Below, one piece after another: positions 7,748-15,241 of a stretch of 40,151 nucleotides of DNA. Both the position numbers and the translations under genes were made by a program. The stretch's first letter is position 1, and each line of letters opens with the position of its first letter. The stretch is from Halomonas sp. (GTDB lineage: Bacteria; Pseudomonadota; Gammaproteobacteria; Pseudomonadales; Halomonadaceae), in the NCBI RefSeq assembly GCF_007692655.1, contig NZ_REBQ01000141.1:1-40151 (forward strand), given 5' to 3'. The notes beneath the pieces are model-generated. The model was not told where the DNA came from. It saw only the letters and a program-made list of their open reading frames with translations, and did no database searches.

Positions 7748-8968
7748 TTAGTTTGGACATTTAACTGCCTCAATTAAACCAGCAGACAAAAACTGGCCGA
7801 GCAACTCGGCCACGTCCTTGGTGACTTGCTCACGGGATACCGGCATAAAAAACCCGGTTAACGTTTCGCTTAACTCACCGATATCTAGCGCTTCATTTTG
7901 CAAGAGCAGCCATATGGCGCGACTTGTAACATTCATGCGATGAATCGCACCGCCCTCTTCGATAATCACAAACAGCTCATTGCCTAGAGGATACTCATGG
8001 GCGGTCTTACAGGCTCGCCAGCAGCGCTTATCATCTCTATCCAGTGCAGGCGCTGTTGGTGCTGCCGCAGTGCAGGAAGGAGACAGGTAGGCAATAGACT
8101 GTGCCTTCAATGCTCCCTCAAGGTTACGCCCTACAAACTCAGCCGCGTTATAAGCATCGGAGTAGCGCAACAGAAAGCAAGGGATGCGTTTCACTAATGG
8201 CAAAAACTTGGTTATCAGCTCATGGTCGGACAGCGTATCGGCAAAGTTCTGCTTCAATAACTGCCATAGACCCTCCCCGTGCTGAAGCGACGTTAGCTGG
8301 GGAGTGGTGATATTGCTGTCACGGTCTATCAATATAATGGCGCCAATCGGACGCTTATCACCGTGGTTCGCCAAAAGCGTTTCATCAAGCTTCAAATAGC
8401 CGTAACGACTATCGCTTGGGCCCTGATGGGTAGCGACAAAGTCCTGAAACGCTTCATCAATCGCCCTGGGCAGCGGTAAACGCAACCTCGGGGCAATGCC
8501 AAGCGACACCCCTTCCCCCTTAGGCGTAAGGGCTACCACATCATCGCCGAACACTCGATAACCTGCTGCTGCAAAAGCAGCCGTCAGTGTGCTTTTACCG
8601 GCGCGGTGCGATTCAGGAAAAATCACTAATTGACCATTTATCTCGGCAGAACCGCAATGCAAGCCAACATAGTCAGTATGGTGTCGCAGGAATGCCCCCG
8701 CCACATCAGCAATAACACTACAGGCAGCACCCACCGATGTGTCTAGCCACATACCCTTGGGCAGTGCGGGTGCCTGCTGCCAGAATCCACCGTCTTTCCC
8801 CCAGACACAGATGTCGGGTTCTGAAGATTGGCGCGGGCACTCTGCTAATGGCCAGCCGGACATCGCGGCTTTGAGAACAGGCAGCACTGGCTGCGCATTC
8901 ACCAGCCGGACACAGGGGCCTAAACCGGGAAGTTCATAGTCAGTAATAGAATTAATAGTCATCGTCAT
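7748..8968 (-). CDS. HPr-kinase-like P-loop domain fused to a PqqD-like peptide-binding domain
   Basis: This 406-residue protein has two recognisable parts. Residues about 100-310 resemble the HPr kinase/phosphorylase fold: GLHCG leads into a strand and a P-loop (PESHRAGKST, residues 118-127), then FGDDVVAL at 140-147. The last 90 residues resemble PqqD, the winged-helix RiPP recognition element that binds leader peptides (GGAIHRMNVTSRAIWLLL, DVAELLGQFLSAGLIEA). The N-terminal 100 residues are unassigned. Database families describe HprK-related kinases paired with separate PqqD proteins; here both are one chain. The start at 8968 has GAGG six bases upstream and lies 8 bases after the stop of the upstream Tat-signal gene, so the two are probably translationally coupled. 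Its substrate is unknown; the upstream gene product is the obvious candidate. Confidence 0.72.
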   Translation of the reverse strand: MTMTINSITDYELPGLGPCVRLVNAQPVLPVLKAAMSGWPLAECPRQSSEPDICVWGKDGGFWQQAPALPKGMWLDTSVGAACSVIADVAGAFLRHHTDYVGLHCGSAEINGQLVIFPESHRAGKSTLTAAFAAAGYRVFGDDVVALTPKGEGVSLGIAPRLRLPLPRAIDEAFQDFVATHQGPSDSRYGYLKLDETLLANHGDKRPIGAIILIDRDSNITTPQLTSLQHGEGLWQLLKQNFADTLSDHELITKFLPLVKRIPCFLLRYSDAYNAAEFVGRNLEGALKAQSIAYLSPSCTAAAPTAPALDRDDKRCWRACKTAHEYPLGNELFVIIEEGGAIHRMNVTSRAIWLLLQNEALDIGELSETLTGFFMPVSREQVTKDVAELLGQFLSAGLIEAVKCPN

Positions 8969-8976
8969 AGCCATCC

Positions 8977-9375
8977 TCACCACCGATGCGGCAGTAGCCG
9001 ACTGATACGCAACTCAATCACACCATCACGCTGCCACCGCGGACGTGATTGATAACCACGGGCATAGGGATCGTGACGATGACCCGGTCTTGAATACTGA
9101 GCACGCCGATGAGGTGACTGGGAGTGTTTGGGGCGTGAATAGCTGGGCCGTGAATAGCTTTGTCTTGAAAAACCAGGTCTTGAAAAACCAGGCCTTGAAA
9201 AACCAGGTCTTGAATAGCTGGGCTTTGATCGACGTCTTCCCCGTGCTTCCGCTTGATCCAACGACAGCAGTGTAGGGGCGACATAAAGGGCTGCCATACC
9301 CAAACCCAGGCTTGCTAGCACTTGCCGACGGGAGCGACGCTGCTTTAGTGAAGAGGTCTGTTCATCCTTGCTCAT
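8977..9375 (-). CDS. Tat-signal, Ser/Arg/Tyr-rich repeat protein, putative partner of the kinase-PqqD fusion
   Basis: This 132-residue protein is not similar to a family I can name. The N-terminus is Tat-like: basic and polar residues, SRRQVLASLG near residue 15, a moderately hydrophobic stretch and a possible AEA cleavage site near residue 44. A strongly basic, low-complexity region follows, built on a five-residue repeat of the form Pro-Gly/Ser-Phe/Tyr-Ser-Arg (about residues 52-82). It then degenerates into His/Arg/Tyr-rich sequence. There are no cysteines. The repeated Ser and Tyr are possible phosphate acceptors for the downstream kinase-like protein; this is inference. The start at 9375 follows GGAGAAGAAA. 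Confidence 0.68.
   Translation of the reverse strand: MSKDEQTSSLKQRRSRRQVLASLGLGMAALYVAPTLLSLDQAEARGRRRSKPSYSRPGFSRPGFSRPGFSRQSYSRPSYSRPKHSQSPHRRAQYSRPGHRHDPYARGYQSRPRWQRDGVIELRISRLLPHRW
9135..9224. repeat. 15-bp in-frame tandem repeat encoding the Ser/Arg pentapeptide
   Basis: Six units start at 9135, 9150, 9165, 9180, 9195 and 9210. The central three are almost identical (TTGAAAAACCAGGTC type) and the outer ones are of GTGAATAGCTGGGCC type. The period is a multiple of three, so copy-number change would lengthen or shorten the protein by five residues without breaking the frame. Confidence 0.88.
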
Positions 9376-9542
9376 TTTTCTTCTCCGTAGTTATCGAACA
9401 CCGTTTTGCATTAACTTCACTCTAAACAACACCGTGCACGATCGCTACAGAACAGGCGTATTTCCCCATTGTTTGCTCTTTTTTTACACATCTGTGAGAG
9501 CAGCGTTAATTAAACAGGATGACTTTCTTAAAAAATACTCAC

Positions 9543-9559
9543 ATTATGAATTTCATAAT
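9543..9559. promoter_or_regulatory. Perfect palindrome upstream of the cupredoxin gene
   Basis: ATTATGAA-T-TTCATAAT is a perfect 17-base inverted repeat ending 24 bases before the cupredoxin start codon. It lies where a repressor would block the start of transcription. The regulator is not identified. The surrounding 9376-9583 region is AT-rich and separates two divergent units. Confidence 0.5.
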
Positions 9560-9583
9560 AAATAATGTTTAGGGAACTGCTTC

Positions 9584-10258
9584 ATGGTCAATAACTTGAT
9601 TAGAAACCCCATCCATTGGTGGCTTCCTCCCGTAAGCCTACTGGGCATGTGTGTTGGCATCCAGGCACTGGCTAATGACGTTATTGTAACCAACAGCGAT
9701 GGCGAGCCGCTTAATGATGCCGTCGTAGAGGTATATTTCGAGCGCCCTTCAGCCACACCAGTGGAAGACTACGTCTATCAGCGTAATGCCGCCTTTGACC
9801 CACATGTGATCACTGTGCCCACCGGCAGCCATGTCGCTTTTCCGAATGAAGATACAACCCGTCATCATGTCTTCTCTTTTTCACCAGCAAAGACATTTGA
9901 CCTGGAACTCTACTTAAGTGAAACGCCCCCACCTATCCATTTGGACCAGGCCGGCGTGGTAGTACTGGGGTGTAATATTCATGACCATATGCAAGCATTT
10001 ATTGTCGTCAGCGATGCCCCTTACGCAGCGCTGACCAATAGCGAAGGAAAATTAACCCTGCCCACGATGCCCGAAGGCCGCCACCGCATGCGGGTTTGGC
10101 ACAGCCAGATGGACGATAGCCAAACTATTTGGTGGGAAGGCGATATCAGTAATACAGAGAACGTAGTCGCCGTGCTTGAACTTAACGCAACGCCTATACA
10201 GCCAGCCACGCTTTCGCCGTTGCAGCAGCGTTTCCGGGACGCTACTCACAATCATTGA
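9584..10258 (+). CDS. Exported cupredoxin-domain protein (methylamine-utilisation-like)
   Basis: This 224-residue protein has a signal peptide (hydrophobic segment about residues 12-29, cleavage near ALA-ND). A single plastocyanin-like domain carries plausible type 1 copper ligands: His94 or His95 (TTRHHVFSF), Cys130, His133 or His135 and Met136 in GCNIHDHM. The C-terminal part looks like a carboxypeptidase-regulatory-like beta sandwich (EGKLTLPTMPEGRHRMRVWH). Such proteins are often named methylamine utilisation proteins, but no mau genes are present. It is probably a periplasmic electron carrier or copper protein. The start follows AGGGAACTG. It is the first gene of a rightward run with the EAL, DUF3034 and haemoglobin genes. 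Confidence 0.82.
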   Translation: MVNNLIRNPIHWWLPPVSLLGMCVGIQALANDVIVTNSDGEPLNDAVVEVYFERPSATPVEDYVYQRNAAFDPHVITVPTGSHVAFPNEDTTRHHVFSFSPAKTFDLELYLSETPPPIHLDQAGVVVLGCNIHDHMQAFIVVSDAPYAALTNSEGKLTLPTMPEGRHRMRVWHSQMDDSQTIWWEGDISNTENVVAVLELNATPIQPATLSPLQQRFRDATHNH

Positions 10259-10299
10259 TTAGAGCGCCGTAGAGTGCTTTTTTAATCTCAGAGGTGTTC

Positions 10300-12687
10300 A
10301 TGCGTTTCCGCACGCGCTTAACGCTGGTGCTGTTAACCGTTGTCATCGTTTCACAGCTGGCTACTGGGGTCGCTTTTTTGCGCGCCACTCAAAACGATGC
10401 CCTGGCCAAAGGCAGTCAACGTCTTGAAGTCGGCGCGCGCGTGCTTAACCAGCTGCTCGATATTCGTGGTGAACAACTACGTAATAACGTGTCCATTTTG
10501 ACGGACGACTTTGGCTTTAAAAGTGCAGTGGCCACTCAGGACACCGCCACTCTCAACTCAGTGCTTGCCAATCACGGCGATCGCGCTCAAGCGGATATGG
10601 TTGTGCTCAGTGATCTGGGTGGAAACGTGATGGCAAGTAGCCATCACGAACAAGGGGGCTCAATGCCCTTTCCAGAGCTGTTTGAAACCGCCCAGCAATC
10701 GGGGAGTGGGGTTGGGGTGGTGATTGATAGCGGCCAGCCCTATGAGTTCGTGCTAATGCCCGTTCGCGCGCCCAATCTGATTGGTTGGGTCGGCATGGGT
10801 TTTTTAATTGACACTACGTTTACCCAGGAAATTAACGCACTCACAGGACTGGATATTAGCATCGTGACTTACGATGCCTCCGGCGAGGTCAGCTATTTAG
10901 CCAGTTCTCATCAAGAGCAGCTGGCCATGCGCTTAATGAGTGACCATGGCGACAGTTTAACAGAAGGGCGTAATGCATCTCGCAGCCACATATCTGACGA
11001 TGACGATTACCTGTCTTACATCTCTACACTGTTGGCCAATGAGCAACACCAATCATTTGCCATCATTCAGCTCTCTCGGGATGAGTTGCTTGGAGCTTAC
11101 AGTCAACTACAGTGGCAGCTAGTGATTATTGTGGGGCTTATGCTCTTGCTGACATTAGCCATTGCCATGTGGAGCGCACGTAGCATCAGCAAACCGCTTG
11201 TTGCCATTGCTCGGGCCGCCCAGCGTATCGGTCAAGGTGAGCGAGTTGAGCATATTCCTGAAGGGTCGTCGATAGCAGAAACAGGTCTGCTCGCCCGTAC
11301 ACTGCTCTCCATGCAGCAAGATATCGCCAAACGCGAGTCGACTCTGCGCCACCAATCTCGCCACGACCTGCTCACCGACCTTCCCAACCGCATTAGTGCG
11401 CTGGAAGACCTTCAGCACTATATTCGGCTGAACAAACCATTCACCCTGCTGCGTTTTGCTATCAATGACTTTCGCAGCCTTAATGACACCTTTGGCTACG
11501 CGCTGGGCGACTACGTATTGGTCACGCTTGCCAAGCGCATTCAGCAGCTACCCGCGCCCACCGTCAAAGGCTACCGTTTGGATGGCGCGGAGCTGGTACT
11601 CTTAATTAACCATTCAACATGTGATGACGCTACCTTTGAGCAGTTAGTCAACTCACTCAGTCAGCCAATTAGCGTAGAGAAGTCATTAATTACGCCCTCA
11701 TTCACCTCCGGTGAGGTGAATTTCCCTGCCCATGGCAACACGCCTCAACTTCTTTTACGGCGTTCCGACATCGCGCTAGACCATGCGCTGAGACATAAAA
11801 AGAGCCATGCCCGTTACATTGATGGTCAGGATGAACAGCATCTGCGTCAGTTAATGCTGATCCGAGACCTGCAAGGTGCGGTTGACAACGGCGAGCTATG
11901 GATGGCCTACCAGCCCAAAGTGGACACTCAGACCGGCAACGTATTTCAATTCGAGGCTCTCATGCGCTGGCGACATCCCACCCTTGGATTCGTACCGCCT
12001 GATGAGTTTATCGACCTTGCAGAGCGCTCGGGGAGTATCGGTTTATTGACAGGCTGGATGCTCGCCCACGTATGTAACCAGTTACGTCTTTGGAAATCTG
12101 AAGGGTATCAGCTATCGGTCGCGATCAACCTTTCAGCAAGTGACGTGATCAATCCAGCGCTGGCTCAGCGCATTCACCATTTACTTTCCCAGCATGGCTT
12201 AACCCCGGATCAACTGGCGTTAGAGGTGACAGAAAGTGCCGTTATGCAAGATGTTGATGCAGCAACACAAACGCTAATTGAATTAAACCAGTTGGCATTG
12301 AAAATTGCTGTCGATGACTACGGCACAGGCTATTCATCGCTGGCACAAATTAAACGCCTCCCCATCGACGAGTTAAAGATCGATAAATCGTTTGTAATGA
12401 AGCTTGATAGCCAAGAAGAAGACCAAACCATTGTGCGTTCCACGATCGAAATGGGCCACAACTTAGGTTTAAAGATTGTTGCGGAGGGCGTCGAAAATCG
12501 TGCCAGCGCAGAGCTGTTAAGTCAGCTTGGCTGTGACTACCTGCAGGGCTACTGGATAGCCAAACCAATGCCGGGGGAAGCGCTTACCGATTGGTTAGAC
12601 AGTTTCACGCCGCTTGAACTGCCCTGCAAAGATCTATCCAAAAAAGAAAGCCCATCCATTAGAAAATCGGCTCAAAGAACCCCATGA
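10300..12687 (+). CDS. Membrane c-di-GMP phosphodiesterase: periplasmic sensor-HAMP-degenerate GGDEF-EAL
   Basis: In this 795-residue protein a first membrane helix (about 8-30) leads to a periplasmic sensor domain of about 230 residues. A second helix (VIIVGLMLLLTLAIAMW), a HAMP linker, a GGDEF domain and an EAL domain follow. The GGDEF motif is degenerate (RLDGAELVLL), so no cyclase activity is expected. The EAL domain has FEALMRWRHP, EVTESAV, DDYGTGYSSL, KIDKSFV and AEGVE, the set needed for hydrolysis of c-di-GMP. The start at 10300 has GAGG five bases upstream; a GTG at 10294 is less likely. The gene begins 41 bases after the cupredoxin gene, and its stop overlaps the DUF3034 start by four bases (ATGA), so they are coupled. 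Confidence 0.92.
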   Translation: MRFRTRLTLVLLTVVIVSQLATGVAFLRATQNDALAKGSQRLEVGARVLNQLLDIRGEQLRNNVSILTDDFGFKSAVATQDTATLNSVLANHGDRAQADMVVLSDLGGNVMASSHHEQGGSMPFPELFETAQQSGSGVGVVIDSGQPYEFVLMPVRAPNLIGWVGMGFLIDTTFTQEINALTGLDISIVTYDASGEVSYLASSHQEQLAMRLMSDHGDSLTEGRNASRSHISDDDDYLSYISTLLANEQHQSFAIIQLSRDELLGAYSQLQWQLVIIVGLMLLLTLAIAMWSARSISKPLVAIARAAQRIGQGERVEHIPEGSSIAETGLLARTLLSMQQDIAKRESTLRHQSRHDLLTDLPNRISALEDLQHYIRLNKPFTLLRFAINDFRSLNDTFGYALGDYVLVTLAKRIQQLPAPTVKGYRLDGAELVLLINHSTCDDATFEQLVNSLSQPISVEKSLITPSFTSGEVNFPAHGNTPQLLLRRSDIALDHALRHKKSHARYIDGQDEQHLRQLMLIRDLQGAVDNGELWMAYQPKVDTQTGNVFQFEALMRWRHPTLGFVPPDEFIDLAERSGSIGLLTGWMLAHVCNQLRLWKSEGYQLSVAINLSASDVINPALAQRIHHLLSQHGLTPDQLALEVTESAVMQDVDAATQTLIELNQLALKIAVDDYGTGYSSLAQIKRLPIDELKIDKSFVMKLDSQEEDQTIVRSTIEMGHNLGLKIVAEGVENRASAELLSQLGCDYLQGYWIAKPMPGEALTDWLDSFTPLELPCKDLSKKESPSIRKSAQRTP

Positions 12688-13589
12688 CCCTATTTAAATC
12701 TGTGTCTCCCCATTACTGCGCGTCACTACCTGGCCTGTTTGTATCGGTGGCGTCCAAACATCTTGCGCTGGTAGCCATCGCTACACTCTGCATCGCCACG
12801 GCCATGCCATCGTTGGCGGGTAGCCGCATTCTTGGAACCGGGGGAGTGAGTGCTATCGAAGGGGCAGCGGGAGGCGGTTTATCCCCCTGGGCGGTGCTGT
12901 CAAGCACCGCCAGCGAACAAGAAGTAGGCGTTACCGCGGCAGCTACTCGCGCATGGGTGAATGATTATCGCCTAACAGTGACCGGCGCCAGCCTTAATAT
13001 CTATGATCGTGCTGAGCTCTCTGTTGCTCGCCAGCGGCTTGATTTGGAAACCCTAGGCGGAGAATTGAGCCAGGATATTTACGGCGCCAAACTGCGTTTA
13101 TTCGGAGATGTGCTCTATCACCCCTGGGGCATTTGGAGCCTTGGCGTACAGCACAAAAGAGTCGACGATGGCACTATTCCCACCGCTCTTGGTGCCAATG
13201 CAACCAGCGGGACGGATGCTTACCTCAGCGCCAGCAAACTACTGTTCAGTGCCGTGGCTGGGCGCAACGTGCTGCTCAATGCGACGCTACGCAATACCGA
13301 AGCCAATCAAGGTGGATTACTTGGTTTTGGCGGCGATCAGGGGAGCCGCTCGTGGGTAGCCGAGGGCAGTGTGGGCGTATTTATCACCCCGCAGTGGATA
13401 GTAGGCGCCGAATATCGCCAAAAACCCGATAATCTAAGTGCGGCCCAAGAGGACGACTGGCAGAGTCTCTATAGCGCTTACTTTTTCAATAAGCATCTAT
13501 CGCTGACGGGCGCATGGTTGGATTTAGGCGACATCGCTGGCTTGCCATCACAGCAAGGCGGTTATCTGTCACTTCAGGCCGCTTTTTAA
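12684..13589 (+). CDS. DUF3034-family exported protein, probably outer-membrane beta-rich
   Basis: This 301-residue protein has a long N-region and a signal peptide ending near SLAG (about residue 46). The mature sequence resembles DUF3034: GTGGVSAIEGAAGGGLSPWA near its start, alternating aromatic and polar strands, and a C-terminal strand finishing in QAAF, an aromatic end typical of outer-membrane barrels. Its function is unknown. Its start overlaps the stop of the EAL gene, and its neighbours suggest an envelope role linked to c-di-GMP or to oxygen or NO handling. Confidence 0.8.
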   Translation: MTLFKSVSPHYCASLPGLFVSVASKHLALVAIATLCIATAMPSLAGSRILGTGGVSAIEGAAGGGLSPWAVLSSTASEQEVGVTAAATRAWVNDYRLTVTGASLNIYDRAELSVARQRLDLETLGGELSQDIYGAKLRLFGDVLYHPWGIWSLGVQHKRVDDGTIPTALGANATSGTDAYLSASKLLFSAVAGRNVLLNATLRNTEANQGGLLGFGGDQGSRSWVAEGSVGVFITPQWIVGAEYRQKPDNLSAAQEDDWQSLYSAYFFNKHLSLTGAWLDLGDIAGLPSQQGGYLSLQAAF

Positions 13590-13595
13590 GCTATT

Positions 13596-13665
13596 CGTAT
13601 AACGATAACTGTCCGTATAGCGATAACTATCCGTATAACGATAACTGTCCGTGTAATGATAAAAA
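13596..13665. repeat. 18-bp tandem repeat, about 3.8 copies, upstream of the haemoglobin gene
   Basis: Units CGTATAACGATAACTGTC (13596-13613), CGTATAGCGATAACTATC (13614-13631), CGTATAACGATAACTGTC (13632-13649) and a partial copy (13650-13665) fill almost the whole gap between the DUF3034 stop and the ribosome-binding site of the next gene. Units 1 and 3 are identical. Confidence 0.9.
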
Positions 13666-13674
13666 GGAAGTAAA

Positions 13675-14103
13675 ATGCGCCGCTATTTACTAGCAACGCT
13701 GTGTGTAACAGCCCTATTGACTGTGGCTGGCTGTGCGAGCCATCAAGCCACACTTTATGAGCGCCTGGGCGGACAGTCCAATATCGACGCGGTGGTCGAA
13801 AACCTTTTATATCGGATTGCCGATGATGATGAGATGGTGGGCTTTTTTGCTAACAGCAACATCGATTTATTTGCCGAATCGCTGGCCACTCAACTGTGCG
13901 ATGTAAGCGACGGGCCCTGCCGTTATGAAGGACCTCCAATGGACCGTGCGCATCAACATATGGGGCTGACCGATGTTCACTTTAATCGCTTGGTCGAGTA
14001 TCTTGACGCCGCCATGCAAGAGGAAGGTATTGGCCTAGGCGCCCGCAATGAACTGCTAGGCAGGCTGGCCCCCATGTACGCTGACGTTATGCGTCTTCAG
14101 TAA
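13675..14103 (+). CDS. Group 1 truncated haemoglobin with lipoprotein signal
   Basis: This 142-residue protein has a lipobox LTVAGC with Cys20, so it should be a periplasm-facing lipoprotein. That is unusual for a globin, as most truncated haemoglobins are cytoplasmic. The globin fold follows the TrHb1 pattern: LYERLGGQSNIDAVVENLLYRI, DDDEMVGFF and PMDRAHQHMGLTDVHF, with His93 as the likely proximal haem ligand by alignment with mycobacterial HbN (VHQGRGI). The position of the B10 tyrosine appears to be Leu45, with Tyr at the next residue, so ligand chemistry may differ. Such proteins bind O2 or NO. AAGGAAG precedes the start. The gene ends in a 17-base convergent overlap with the GGDEF gene. 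Confidence 0.85.
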   Translation: MRRYLLATLCVTALLTVAGCASHQATLYERLGGQSNIDAVVENLLYRIADDDEMVGFFANSNIDLFAESLATQLCDVSDGPCRYEGPPMDRAHQHMGLTDVHFNRLVEYLDAAMQEEGIGLGARNELLGRLAPMYADVMRLQ

Positions 14104-15241
14104 CCTGCCAGCCATCTCGACCCGCTGTTTTAACTTGATAGAGCGCTTTATCGGCTGCTTCATAGGCAACGGCAAAGCCTTTTTCACCGGCAGTGAAGCA
14201 TGTCCCGCCGACACTTAAGGTAACGCTTTTTTTATCAGGATGGGCGGGGTGCGGAAAGTTGGCCTCGCTCAAGGCATGAATAAGTTGGTGGCAATACTTC
14301 CCTAGGGTTGCTGTATTAGAACACGGCGTAACAGCTGCGAATTCATCGCCCCCCAAGCGATAGAGTTGCGCCTCATTATTAAGCGACTGACCAATTAGCG
14401 TTGCCAATTGACGCAACAGCCTATCCCCCTGCGGGTGCCCAACGGCGTCGTTGTACTGCTTGAAAAAATCAATATCAACTAGAATCAGCCCCAATGACTG
14501 ATCCTGTTTTGCCAATACGTCTTGATACAGCGCACTGCGATTGCCTACGCCCGTTAACGGGTCACTCATTGCGCGCTGCATCCACGCAAAGGTCTCTTGT
14601 GTCGCCCGGTCGGTGCGGCGCAGCTGGCGCTCGTGGAGCCACCAAAACACCAACCCCAGGGCAAAAATTAATAGGCTGGCATAGGTGAGCACTTGATTGT
14701 GTTGACGAGTGCTTTCAGAGAACGCATTAATCGCCTCACCGCGTCGGTCTAATTGAACCATTTCAATATGGGTCAGGCACTCAATAGGCGTAAACAGCTC
14801 GCCTACCGCAGTAAGCCGCTCTATTTCTCTCGCCTCTAACTGCAACTGCACCAATAAGCGATCTAACTCTACCAAACTGGGCTCAGTGCACTCGTACTGT
14901 TGTCGATAAACATGCACATTAAATAAACCATAGGCCAATTCAATGTTCATGATCGCGGCATCGACTGCGTCTTCCTCGGGCTGTTCGGCCAACAACTCAG
15001 ACTGGGCATTTTGCAGATACATCCGCGAACGAGTTGCTAGCTGCTGGCCAGTCAGATTCCCGGTTTGGCTGAAATAGGCCTGAATTTCGGGATATACCCA
15101 GCGGGCCTCATACACAATCAATATCATTAGCCCCAGAAAGCTCATCAAGCTTAATGACAGCCATGTCACATAACGATACCGTCGCGTTAAAGGCCGCGTC
15201 TGCATGAGCGACTGATCAGCGGTCTTGGGTTCGGATGTCAC
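14087..15241 (-). CDS. Membrane-anchored diguanylate cyclase
   Basis: This 384-residue protein has two membrane helices (about 25-47 and 188-205) enclosing a helical periplasmic sensor region, followed by a C-terminal GGDEF domain with the intact motif YRLGGDEFAAV near residue 300. It should make c-di-GMP. No RxxD inhibitory site is seen at the usual place before the motif, so product inhibition by that route is not expected. The GTG at 15241 overlaps the upstream TGA by four bases (GTGA) and has GAGG seven bases before it. Another GTG at 15244 is possible. Coupling to the periplasmic molybdopterin-fold gene suggests that protein feeds the sensor domain. Confidence 0.88.
   Translation of the reverse strand: MTSEPKTADQSLMQTRPLTRRYRYVTWLSLSLMSFLGLMILIVYEARWVYPEIQAYFSQTGNLTGQQLATRSRMYLQNAQSELLAEQPEEDAVDAAIMNIELAYGLFNVHVYRQQYECTEPSLVELDRLLVQLQLEAREIERLTAVGELFTPIECLTHIEMVQLDRRGEAINAFSESTRQHNQVLTYASLLIFALGLVFWWLHERQLRRTDRATQETFAWMQRAMSDPLTGVGNRSALYQDVLAKQDQSLGLILVDIDFFKQYNDAVGHPQGDRLLRQLATLIGQSLNNEAQLYRLGGDEFAAVTPCSNTATLGKYCHQLIHALSEANFPHPAHPDKKSVTLSVGGTCFTAGEKGFAVAYEAADKALYQVKTAGRDGWQVTEDA

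Noticed and set aside
9135..9224. CRISPR array
   Set aside because: Units are directly adjacent with no spacers, 15 bp long and in frame with a gene. The other tandem repeats in the window also lack spacers.
9045..9275. 76-codon rightward frame with a regular Leu-Lys-Asn-Gln repeat
   Set aside because: It is the antisense of the Tat-signal repeat gene. The regularity comes from the 15-bp repeat, and it has no ribosome-binding site.
9018..9284. Leftward frame with repeated short motifs inside the same gene
   Set aside because: It is a shifted reading of the same 15-bp repeat; the main frame has the Tat signal and ribosome-binding site.
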